Positions 11,947 to 24,600 of a DNA stretch of 64,000 nucleotides are shown in pieces. The position numbers and the translations under genes were made by a program. Every line of letters starts with the position of its first letter. Positions within the stretch are counted from its first letter, which is position 1. The stretch spans positions 4,473,107-4,537,106 of the forward strand of contig OY855915.1 in the NCBI GenBank assembly GCA_963693305.1, given 5' to 3'. The notes under the pieces are model-generated. The model ran no database searches. It was given only the letters and a program-made list of their open reading frames with translations, and had not been told where the DNA came from. Source of the stretch: Meandrina meandrites. Lineage: Eukaryota; Cnidaria; Anthozoa; Scleractinia; Meandrinidae.

Positions 11947-12435
11947 CGTACGATTTGAAGATAATTGTGTTCATCGTGAAAAATGACAGTGTCATGCCGT
12001 GTAATGACTGTTTTAATCATTGCTATGGAAACCGGAGTTGAACGTTTTTTGTTTTTCATGAACGCAATGTGCTAAAAAAAGTAAATTCTTTTAGAGATTT
12101 GTTTCTGAAATATGCGCCACGGAAGTTTTGTTTTTCTCCTCGCGAAATGCGATCTGCTAAATATTTTGCGAGCCGTAATTTACCATAATTTTTTTTAATA
12201 AACCGCGATACGAGAATCGAGGTTTACGTTTGCTATGAACTGTGATTTTGTGGCCGTTATTGCGCGAAGGAACGTAAAACGACCGTTTCGTTTTCCGTGA
12301 AACGTGATCTGCCCGTCGACTTCCCACAATCTCGTGATCCCACCCTTTTTAAGTGTAGTTCATAAAATGAGAATTTTGCCAAAAAAAAAGTTAACCACTA
12401 AAAACAACATTCAAATGTTGGACCTGTCGTTCGCC
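11947..12435. other. 3' flank of the LRR-EGF gene
   Basis: No ORF or repeat of note. It lies beyond the poly(A) signal of the minus-strand gene. Confidence 0.4.
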
Positions 12436-12441
12436 TTTATT
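12436..12441 (-). terminator. Poly(A) signal of the LRR-EGF gene
   Basis: AATAAA on the minus strand, 80 bp after the stop codon at 12521-12523. The position is right for a short 3' UTR. Confidence 0.6.
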
Positions 12442-12520
12442 AACAATAGTCCTCAGCTTATGAACAATGTAAGGAAAATCGAAAGCAACTTGATTGTCAT
12501 TTGGCAGGGCTGACTCAGTT

Positions 12521-12689
12521 CTAGTCCTCCTCATCTTCATCAAGATCTCCCCACTCCTCCTCGGCTTCTTCTTGTCCCTCTTGCTCGGCTTGAGGCATTC
12601 CAAGGTAGGCGAAGTCTACAAGAGGATCCAAACCAACAACAGGAGCCATAACGACTGGGGTCTCTTCTTTCTTCTCCGGCTTGGGCGTC
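12521..12689 (-). CDS. LRR-EGF gene, exon 11 (cytoplasmic tail and stop)
   Basis: Begins after CACAG and encodes 55 residues, starting with basic-acidic TPKPEKKEE and ending in a Glu/Asp-rich stretch before TAG. The unusually acidic end suggests a cytoplasmic interaction tail. The long plus-strand ORF at 12494-12952 is its antisense shadow. Confidence 0.85.
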
Positions 12690-15600
12690 CTGTGAAAACA
12701 GGTTTTTTAACAGTTAGCGAAGATTCCTACGTAAATTTAAGACTGGATGAATACATTCCATCTTACCTGTTACGCCATTTTCGAAATATCACAGTGACGA
12801 TGATGATCAAGAACAGAATACCAAAGAATCCTCCGATGATCATTACTAGGATCTTAATCAACCCCTTCATGTTACCTGAAACAAGGTGTAGCGTGTTACC
12901 AGAAAAACCACGTTTATACAAGATACTATTTCGCGGGATATTAGTGCTCTAACAAGTGAAGTTGTATTTACTAAAAACGCCTATAATTTTCGCAAAGCTA
13001 AACATCAATTTTGGAAATTTGAATTATCTCAGACGATACCGATTAATGTTTGAGCTTTCACATCTGAAGCCTGTTTTTCCACAGCTAAACTTGGTTTTAG
13101 TGCGAATATCTCGTCCGCGTTTCAAGTAATCCAGAAACTCTATGCTCATTTCACAAAGCTATGTTTAGCGGTGTTTTGTAAATGTTTTGGTGATTTTGGG
13201 GAAGAGATAGTTTTTCTCAAAGGATTAGTAAAATTTGGAGAAACAAGAAATATTAAAGATTTAATGTGATTTTAAAATTAGAATTTGAAGTTAAAAATTA
13301 GTATATGGACACCCAAACAGTCCCCTGACAACCTGGGGTGCTCTTGCGTGGGGGTCAACTGTCTAGATCTGTTGGTGTTTCAAAAATAGTTTTCTTTCTT
13401 CTATCCCTTCCTTAAACCTCTTAAACTTTCACACAAAATCGGGTGTACCCCCATCTTAACATTTATCAGAATCGCTAATCGAGGCAGCGTTAACGCGCCG
13501 TTTTGGTAGACTTTCCAACGAGCGCTCAAAGAATTTTCAATTCATATTATCCAATCAGATATATAGTTCGAGTGGTACTCTAAACACTTTTCACGTCATT
13601 GTGATACGTCATTACGTGTTGCTTGGCAACTTCTCTGACTAAAACCGCGAGCTCAATCATTTTGAAGTAACGTGGTACCCAGAATACTATGCGCGCAAGT
13701 TGTTATGCTCGTCCGCTGACCTTCAGCAACGCAGCTTCTGCCGACCTGTCTGTACCCAGTCTCACACAAACAGTGGTAGCCATCATCGCTTGGAAGAAAC
13801 TTCTCCACGTTGAAGCAGTAGCTGTGTTCAATGGCGTCACAAGTGTTATTCTTCAACTTGCATTCATCGATATCTGGAAAGAAAGAACTTGATTTGATTA
13901 TCTCGTGTCAACGATTCAAGAGCAGAGCAAAGAACCGCGCTCAAGAGGTAATGACGAACTGCGACCAGGACAAAACCTGTGTTGGAGGGATAGGTGAGAG
14001 ATCAACTGGCAATGGGATGGCAGCACTCCCGGCCACTTCATGCCACGCAAACTAAAGACAAGCTCTTGTTGAGTCTCTAAGTTCCATAGAAATTTACCTA
14101 CCTACACACGTTTGTTTATTATTCACCGCATATCCTTCATGACAGTCACAAGAGAAGCTACCGATAGTGTTGGTACATTCACCTTGGCCGCAATCGTGAG
14201 AGTTGCATTCATCTATGTCTATGACAAAGAAAACATCGACAATAACATCCCTGTACACTCCATAACATTGATACAATCCTGTCCAAACGGAACTCTTCCT
14301 TTAATAAAACACTGCCCAATGGCTTTCCCGCCAAAGTTTCCCCGCGTCTCTCGTGTCATACGTTTTCGCGCGCTTTGCACGGATTCCCTGTTTCCCGCGC
14401 TTACACAGGTTAATCTCGCGCTTTCGACTTGTTTCCTCCCCCCCCCCCCCCCCCCCCCCCTTTTGCGCCTTGTTTTCCAGCGCTTTTAGACTGTAACTTG
14501 CCGGATCTGCCACCGAAATGACTGACTGTCGCAGTGTGTTGGTTTTAATTTTACTGAAGTCTTTTCAGGTGCTTATTTGCATTATAACACGAAAACCTGA
14601 GTGAGATGATTACCTGTGCATCTTTTGCCATTGCCCGTGAAACCTCTCTTGCAGGAACACTTATAGCTCCCGTGTGTGTTGATACATTGTCCTCCAGTCT
14701 TAGAACAGTCGTTTTTACCGGCGCATTCATCAATGTCTGTTAACAAACAAATTAATTCAAGGCTAAATTTTCAATTTCGTTGTTCGTAATCCATCTCAAT
14801 CTTTCCCAATCTTAACCATCCTTGTTCCTTTTTGGTTTATTATTACTTCTTTGATGTTTTTCTAGCTTAGTAAACTATTATTTTGAGGCTTTCTTCTGTG
14901 TGAAAGCATTTCTGTGTAACGCATAGTAATCCCATGTCACTTTTCAAGTTCTTCGTTCGTAATCCGTCTCAATCTTTTCTTAATCTTAACCATCCTTGTT
15001 CCTTTTTGTTTATTTTTACTTCTTTGGTGTTTTTTACCTTAGTAAACTATTATTTTGAAGTTTATTTCGAGAACTAGGTAGTTTCATACATTGCTAAAAA
15101 GCATGACTTCACATTATTTACCTACTAGAAGATGGTTTTCCATGTTCTATAAGAAAATAATGCACGCTTGAGGTTTAGAAAAGCTGCTAGTGGATGCCCG
15201 AGCCGTCAGGCGAGGGCATTCAGCTGCTTTTCTAGACCTCAAAAGTGCATTATTTTCTTATAGGACATAGGATAATCATCTTCTAGTGGGTTTAGAATAT
15301 AGCATAGAAATGCAAATAATTAAATCTCGATAAAGCTCTTCCTTAAAGGTGTTTCACTTTTCATTAAGCATTTAATGTTTAACATTAACATGATGTTATC
15401 TTTAAAATATGGCATAATCAAGGGTAAGCAATTCAGCTGCTTTTCTATATTCTAAATCTCGATAAAGCTCTTCCTTAAAGGTGTTTCACTTTTCATTAAG
15501 CATTTAATGTTTAACATTAACATGATGTTATCTTTAAAATATGGCATAATCAAGGGTAAGCAATTCAGCTGCTTTTCTAGACCTCACAAGTGCATTATTT

Positions 15601-18600
15601 TCTTATAGGACATAGGATAATCATCTTCTAGTGGGTTTAGAATATAGCATAGAAATGCAAATAATTAAAAAAAAAACACTTTTGCGCGCGCGTGCTGATC
15701 TGAATGAACAAACACTACGCCAAGAAACCTGACGACAGCAATCAAATCCATTTTAATGCTGTTTTGCAGTCGAAAGTGAATTTCTATATCGCTGTACTTA
15801 CCTTGAAAAACCTTTGCAGCCCGTTTTGTGTTTGCTTTTGTGCTCTTAGAGTACGATTCCGTAACAATTTTGTTTAAATCAGTGTCTTGCAAGTTTGCAA
15901 AGCGGCCGCCTTCCTGGCACTCACTGCTCAACAACTCGTCCACGTCTTCATCTTCCCAGACACCGAAACGTAATTCAGGTGAACTGTTTTTAGCGGCCAT
16001 AATTAAGGAAATAAAATGACAACTTTAAAAGATTGTTGCCGCCATGTTTTTGAATTCGTAACGCAGCAAAAGTTGCATCCGGGATACCGGGCTTCTATAG
16101 TTTTTAGCTATGTTCTATAAAAATATAATGCCCGCTAGAATTCCATTGCGTGTATCCAGCGGCTATATTCTAAATCTCGATAAAGCTCTTCCTTAAAGGT
16201 GTTTCACTTTTCATTAAGCATTTAATGTTTAACATTAACATGATGTTATCTTTAAAATATGGCATAATCAAGGGTAAGCAATTGGTTGAAACCAACTAGT
16301 GTCTATCAACAAAGCAGCAATTCGATTGGCTAGACTGCTCACTAGTTATTGGCTGTTTTTATACTAGAGACGCATGACCGGACCAATTAAAAAATGTTTG
16401 CCGAAACTCGTCCAGACGGGAAACACGTCTCTGAAAAAAAAAACAGCCATTCTATGACAGCAAGTGATAGAGTAGCAGGCAGTTGATTCGGATTTGCGAC
16501 TTAAATCTCCACCTCAACTGTTTTATTCCCACCTGTACATTCCTTTCCTGTCCCTTGAAATCCCCTTGTGTTACACCTGCAGGTGTAAGTGTATGGTGTG
16601 TCCTTACACGTTGCCATGTCGTCACAATCGTTTTCATCCAAGCATTCATTTACGTCTGAAAATATTGCCAAACAAAAGTAAAAAAAACTGTTTCGGATCT
16701 CCTGTCCTAGACGGAAAATGTACGTCTAAGGGCTCACTTGAACTCAGATGAAGTGTGAGTAAAATCATTTGGAATGCAGTGCTTGTACTACGGAAGTATA
16801 ATAACGTAGATTTAATAGTTGCCTGTGCAACAGGGGTATTGGGAGGGGACAGACAGAGAGGGGAAATTGGGACTTTTTCCCCTGTTTTTCCCAATTCCCT
16901 TCCCCGTTAATGGGAGTGCAGGTCAAATTTCCTTTACGCTTTGCGCGCAAAACCGTTCATGTTCTTTTTGGTGGACTGGCTTTCTAGAGAAGAAGTTTTT
17001 CGTGGAAATGATCACACATTCATTATCAAGAAAAATGACGATATTCGTGTGTTGCAGTAAAAACCCGCATGTAAGAACCTACTGATTTAAGAACCTACAG
17101 GTTGAAATTTGGCATTTAAATACCCAAATATATAAGAGCCTGTTAAGCCCGGCCTCTGCATTCAGGCTTGTCCGGCCGGGAGGACCAGACCTAACTAAAT
17201 TGGCAGCTGTGCTTTCCCTTACCGCAATGTTGATTAATCAGTGTGTCAAGCTTTTTGAAGGTGAGAGGTTTGTAACACTTGGCTGGCGCGGGGCCTAAGC
17301 TGATGTGACGCCTTCTCAGTAATGCCAGTAGGCCCTTTTCACAATCACAATCCAATATGTTGTTTTGCAGGCGGCTAAGGAAAAAATGTCAATCACTGTA
17401 TAATAGCAACAGCAATACTACCATTTTCACTTGAGTAAGGCATAGGGAAAGTTTGGTGACGAAGTCTTGAGGTTAAAACTACGTCGTTGTCACTAGTAAC
17501 CGGCTTAGTATCCTTGGTAACATATGCGTCACCTGCCAAAAAAAGCCCGCCAATTCATGGAACGGCTGAGTTCGACAAGTTACCATTGGAAACCAAGCCA
17601 ATTGCCCATGGTAACAACGTAGTTTTAACGTCAAAGCTCTGTCCCCAAACTCCCTTCATGCCTTACTCAACTGATAATCGTAGTATGATGAAGGGAGGAG
17701 GAAGGATGTCCCGGCATTTTCATCGTCGGCAAGTTGACGTGACCGAGCCAGGAAACGTATTGCGTTCGCAAACTTTCACTTAGGCAAAACGTTCCGGTAT
17801 AAAAGTGTTCTGACCTGGCCTTCTCGCGCCCAGTTGTCAGTCAATCATCAAACAGTGAGCAGAAAAAATTATTTAGCTTGTGTGTTATATACTAAAACAA
17901 TTATTCACCTCAGGGTCGGTGAAAGCAGTGGATATTTACCTCCACTATTCACCTCCACTTCGGTGAATAATTGTTAATGCTTTTGTTTCAATGAGTATGA
18001 ATTTGACACTTACACTTCAGACAATTTAACCAGGTCATCAAATACATCCGACGGAAGCTCTTGAATGTTGTTATTCGACAGATCACTAAACGCAGAGTAA
18101 AGAATACAATAATGTCAGTCACTAAAGCATAAAGCCAAGATGGCGGGATATTGGCCAAGTTCTTTTTTTGCGTGTTTATGGACCAAGACCACGTCTAGGT
18201 CCATAAACACGCACACTTATGTACTTTCGGTTTTGAGATCTATTAAGTTAGCCGATTTTAGGATGTAAAAGTAGCCCATTCAAAGATGTTAAATTAGCTT
18301 GATTAAGAAATGATCAAAAATCTCCAAACCTTCCACACTGTTGAGACCTTTATGACTTTAATGTTGTGACTTTATTAACGCACGAGAACTTTACACTTGG
18401 TAATTTTACGCCTTTTCGCGCGCGCGCTGATTTAGTATGTTGTTTTCATTGGTAACATTTAAGCGCGCGCATATTATTCAAATTTAAATTTTGTCACGCG
18501 TAAATGTTTGTGGCGCAAGCAATAAAGGAGGGATTTTGGATTTTGCATTGAATCGGTTGTTGGTTTTATTTGTGGACCATTTAATCGTTTTATTTCGGAA

Positions 18601-21600
18601 TTTCGGAAAACGGATCGGACTTTTGTTGTGTGTTCGGAAATCGCCTGAACATTTGGTCCTTCGAGCCGGATAAGAGAGGTTTTCGACGAAGTTTACATGG
18701 TTTTGGGTTGAAGAGACGAATCGGCCGCCGGCATTACGAAGTGTATCCCAACGGAGTTGAGGCGAAATGAGCAACGAAGAGAGCGAAGACGGACAAGAAA
18801 GGTACGAAAACGAAATTAGTCAACTGCATACGGTAGTGGGAGTGTTGAAAAGAGAAAAAAAGAATGCTAAGTCAAACTTAACTCGGATGCTAAATCAGTT
18901 TGTTGTATTGATTACGGATGAGAAATACGATAGGCACAAGATAGTGGAGGGAATGGAACGCTTAGTGAGATTGAGAGAGGAAGTGATGAAGATTTTGGAA
19001 GAATTAGAAACGGTTTATTCTAAGCTACAAGACAAAGACAATGAAAGAAAAACGAGTAATGAAACAGATGAAGTTAACGAGCAAGTAGATCGAGAGCTTA
19101 GTGAAGCTCGCGTCATCATGTTAGCCCAAGTCAGTAATATGTGTAGAGCGCGCAATGTGATTTCTGAAGAAAAGGAGAAAGTTCAGCGTACAAGTGGAAC
19201 CGAAGAAGTTGAAGAAGACACGCGACTGGATAATCGAGTCCCAAGTGAAGAAAGAAGACCCATAACTATTGATTCACCGGCGCATTCGCATCCACACACA
19301 CCGACAAGCCATACAAGTAATCTTCACGGCGGTGATTTGTTTGGCTCTAGCAACGCGGTGAATGGGCAGCTAGAACGGATCAAGATACCTGTATTCGGCG
19401 GGAACAAGTTAGAATTTCCCAGATGGCATGCTGCATTTTCAAGCTGTGTAGATTCGTCTTCCCTTTCTTCTCAGTTTAAAATGTTGAGGTTGGAAGGATG
19501 TCTGACTGGTGAGGCGGCGGAGACGGTCAAGGGACTGGGCTACTCTGAAGCGGCCTACGAGACGGCGAAAGCAAGGCTACTAAGGAAATACGGAGGAAAT
19601 CGACGCCAAGTGCAAGGACATTTAGAAGAGTTAAAGAAGATGAAGATACTTCGAGAGGACGATGCTAAAGCGCTAGAAAAATTTGCGGATGCTTTGGAAA
19701 GAGCTGTTCTTACCCTGAAAGAGAACGACCGCCAATCAGAATTGCAAGACGGAACTTTGTACACTATCATACTCGAGAAAATACCAGAGAAATTACTGGC
19801 CCAATATTACAGATGGATAAATGAAAATCAGGAACGCGAGTCGCTCGAGAAGCTGAAAGATTGGATTGCAGAAGAAGCTGAATATCGGGTACAAGCTGCC
19901 GAGATTAGAAACGGAATCGGATCCGATGAAAAGACGAGAGAGAGAACGGTGCCCTGGAAACGAAGCGAAAACTACGCTAAATCGTTTGTCTCAAGTCGGG
20001 AAGGCGTGGAACCGAAGGTTCAAATTTGCAAACTGTGTGGTCACAGTCATCCGATTTGGCACTGCGAGGTGTTTAAAGAGAAACCAATAGAGAGAAGATG
20101 GGAAACGGCCAAGCGGCTGGGGCTCTGTTATAGATGTCTGAGTAACGATCATCTTGGAAGCTCGTGTCCAAATTACAGAGAGTGCAAAATCGACGGGTGC
20201 AAAGATACTCATCACCGACTACTTCATGCAGAAAGAGCAACCCCGCGTAGAGAAACGGAATACCGAAGTGTAAACGGAACAAACCCTTCACCTCAAGTGC
20301 CGGGTCATGAAACTAAAACAGCCATCCAGGAAAGCAAAGAGGGCGCCAGCAATGCTAATCAGACCCATTTGTCCCAAGAAAGTGTAACTTCCCAGACCAC
20401 GGAGGGGGATGCAAGTACGCATACAGCAACAATGGAAACAGCACAAAAACGTGAAAAGGTTGTAGCGCTTCAGACTGTCCCGCTAATCCTGAAGAATGGG
20501 AACAAGAGACTCCTAGTGAATTGTTTCCTTGACGAGGGAAGTGATACAACGTATATTAACGAAGATGTAGTAGAAGAACTGGGTGTAAGAGGCCGAAAGG
20601 AACCAATCACCGTTAACGTCGCGAATGATAAGCAAGTAAAGTTTATGTCAATGACTTTTCAAGTTGGAGTGGAGAGTATCGATGGCAAACTGAAGCGAAC
20701 TATTTCAGCGAAGACGTCACAGAAGATCTGTGGAGGAATGAAACCTGTCAATTGGCTGAAGATAAAACACAAATGGTTTCATCTGAGCGACATACCTTTC
20801 CCGGAGCTTGCCCAAAGGAGAACGATTGATGTCCTTCTTGGAGCAGACAACCACGAATTGATGGCCATAATAAAAGAAGTTCCAGGCGACGTCAACGAGC
20901 CGAGTGCAAGACTCTGTCCACTGGGATGGACGGCGATCGGACGGATAGATAAAGAGGACTTGGGAGAAGGGAACCACACGGGACTTATCAGAACCTTCCG
21001 CATTCAACAGTCTGAAGAAACTTCGGCCACACAAGATGATGACTTAAACGTCACACTACGAAAATTCTGGGAGCTAGAGCACATTGGAATCCTATCTTCT
21101 AAGAAGCAGTTCACTCAAGACGAGCAAGCAGCATGGGAAAAGGTTAGCGAATCGAGAACCTTTGACGGGAAACGATACCAAGTAGCAGTTCCTTGGAAAG
21201 AAGAAAGACCTTGTCTAGTCAGCAATAGACCACTAGCTGAAAGAAGGCTACAACAAGTCGAACGCAAACTGGCCAAAGATGAAAAGATAGCAACTGCTTA
21301 CCAGCAAGTTATTGATGAATACTTACAGAAGAACTACATTCGACGCGTACTGCCCACTGAAGAAAAGAACGAAGTTGAATGGCTATTACCCCATTTTCCA
21401 GTTATTCGACCAGACAGAGCAACGACAAAGGTCAGGATCGTGTTTGACGCCTCGGCCACGTATCAAGGAAGAAGTCTTAACACAGAGACTTTACCAGGTC
21501 CCAAGTTACAAAGTAACATCTTTGACATACTAGTGAGATTCAGGAAAGAGTTAGTGGCACTCGCAGGTGACGTCAGCCAGATGTATCATCAGTTGGTATT

Positions 21601-24600
21601 ACAGCCCGTGGATCGACCGTTCCACAGATTTCTGTGGCGAGATCTCGACCCAAGGAGGGAGCCAGAAACGTATGAGTTTCAGCGATTTGTATTTGGTGGA
21701 TGCTACTGCCCGTTTTGCGCCCAGTACGTTTGGCAGCAACATGCACGTGATCACAAAGACCAGTATCCTTTAGCGGCGGAAGCGGTTGAAAAGAATTGCT
21801 ACATGGATGACCTGATGCCTTCCGTTAAGAATGTAGAAGAAGCAAAAACGATAAGGAAGCAGATTACTGAGCTAGGAGACAAGGCTGGATTCCATGTTCG
21901 AAAGTGGATTTCACATCGACCTGAAGTACTCGAAGACATCCCAGAGCAAGACCGGGCTGCTGAAATCGACTTGAGCAAAACAGAGTTCCCAGTAACAAAG
22001 ACACTGGGTGTTTTGTGGATCGCGCAAGAAGACAAGTTTTCGTTCCGGTATTCAGCCCCAGCAGAAGAGTTCGTATTTACGAAAAGAAGCGTATTAAAGA
22101 AAACAGCTACGATCTTTGATCCCCTCGGATTTCTCATACCTTTCACCGTAAGAGGGAAATTGTTGATGCAGGAGGCGTGGACAGAAGCTGTAATATGGGA
22201 TGAAGTTCTGCCGTTTCAGCTGGCAAAGAAATGGAAGGCGTGGTTTGGCGAGTTACCCAGTCTCGCAAAAATAAAGATTCCGCGATGTCTCAAGGATTCC
22301 CACAGCACAGAAAAACAGTTAACAATTCACACGTTCACAGACGCCTCAGAAAAAGCCTATGCAGCAGCTGTTTATGCCCGGTACGAGTTTGAGGACGGGT
22401 CCATTGGCACACGTTTGATCACGGCAAAAACAAGGTTGGCTCCACTCAAGGCGATAAGTATTCCTCGATTGGAGCTTATGGGAGCAGTCATTGGTGTACG
22501 ATTAACTAAACAAGTGTGTGAGGCTCTTGGAGTTCAACGAAGTAAAGTAATCTACTGGGTTGATAGCTGTAATGTCGGTTACTGGATTCATGGTCAAAGT
22601 CGAAACTTTAAGCCTTTCGTTGCACATCGAGTAGGAGAGATACACGAAGATTCCAACCCTGACCAATGGCGTTACATTCCTGGAAAGTTAAACCCAGCTG
22701 ACCATGGTACGCGAGGATTAACGGTTGAGGAGCTAATCGATAACGAATGCTGGTGGCGTGGACCAGCGTTTCTTCGTGAAACAAATGAGAACTGGCCTCA
22801 GCGAGGGTTCACAGGAGCTACTGCAGAAACACTTGAGGAGCTGAAAGCTGAAGTTCGCGAACGAACAGATCGTCCCCAAGAAAACAACCTAAAGAGTTTT
22901 GTGACCAGCAATCAAACAGAAAATCAATGGAGGCTGGAACCTAACCGTTTTTCAAAATGGTACAGGACAAAGCCATCCGTCAAACTCGAAATTGGAGTTT
23001 CACTGGTGCGAGTACGAAGTTGGGTTCAAAGATTCATCAACAATTGTCGTAAGCCAGTGGAACAGCGAGCCACGGGGGAGCTAACACCTGATGAATTAAA
23101 GAGAACGGAACAACGGATCATCATTGAAGCACAGCATAACATATTTACACCAGAAATCAAGGCATTAGACAGCGGAAAAGAGCTTCCCAAGAAGAGTTCT
23201 ATTCTGACATTTACACCGATGGTCACTGATGGTATCCTACGATCAAATACAAGACTCCGATATTCAAATGATCTACCTGATGAAACTAAGTATCCGATCA
23301 TTCTACCAAAGAAACATCCTGTAACGGAACTGATTGTAAAATATCATCACGAGACAGAAGGGCATGAAATGGGCTTGAATTACACACTGAATCATCTTCG
23401 CGAGAAGTACGTGGTTGTACATGCTAGAGAAACAGTCAAGAAAGTTATCAAAGGATGCGCTGAGTGTCGGATACGATTCAGAGGAAAACCAGCTACACAG
23501 CAAATGGCCCCACTTCCTACCATACGATTAGAAGCTACCATGAAACCATTCACCAATTGTGCAGTAGATTTCGCTGGGCCATACTTGACTGTACAAGGCC
23601 GTGGGAAGGTTAGAACCAAACGCTACATGTGTTTGTTCCTGTGTCTTCAAACACACTGTTGTCATGTGGAAATGGCGTGGTCATTAGACACGGATGGCTT
23701 TCTGAATGCCTTAACTCGCATGGCAGCAAGAAGAGGCTGGCCTCGTGATATGCTAAGTGACAATGGTACCAACTTCACAGGTGGATGCAATGAAATAAAC
23801 CAGTTAGTCAAACAAATTGACACAGACAAGATGCAAAGAATGACTTCTAATAACGGACTCACCTGGCATTGGAACCCACCGGCAGCTCCACACTTTGGCG
23901 GAGTGTTTGAACGAATGATCAGATCAGCGAAACGAGCTGTAAACGCGGTCTTAGGAAACGCAGATGTGAAAGACGAAGAGCTGTTGACAGTCTTTACCGG
24001 TGTCGAGAGCTTAATGAATTCCAGACCACTGGCTCAGTTAAGTAGTGACCCCAACGATGAACCTGTATTAACGCCAAATCATTTTCTCGTGGGACACATG
24101 GGCGGAGAATTGGCCCCAGAGAACGTGGACACTACAAAATTCAATCCACGGAGGCGATGGAGACGAGTCCAAGAATTAATCCGTCACGTTTGGAAACGTT
24201 GGATGAAGGAATATCTCACAAGCATCGGTGCAAGAAAAAAGTGGTATGAACGAGAAAGAAACGTAAACAAAGGAGAGGTAGTCTTGGTTATAGACACAGA
24301 CATGCCGAGAAGACAGTGGACGATTGGGCGCATTGTGGAGACCTATCCAGGAGCAGATGGATTTGTTCGAGTCGTTGATGTCAAGACTGCTGACGGTACA
24401 TACAGAAGACCAATTTCGCGGATTTCTCCGCTTGAATTCCAAGACTAAAGAAGACTTTGGCATTGAAATCCCCACGGAAAATCCGGGAGGGGGAAAATGT
24501 TGAGACCTTTATGACTTTAATGTTGTGACTTTATTAACGCACGAGAACTTTACACTTGGTAATTTTACGCCTTTTCGCGCGCGCGCTGATTTAGTATGTT

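Noticed and set aside
12494..12952. 152-codon plus-strand ORF
   Set aside because: Antisense shadow of exons 10 and 11 of the LRR-EGF gene.
14112..14489. 125-codon plus-strand ORF
   Set aside because: Antisense of EGF exon 8, continued through a poly(C) run.
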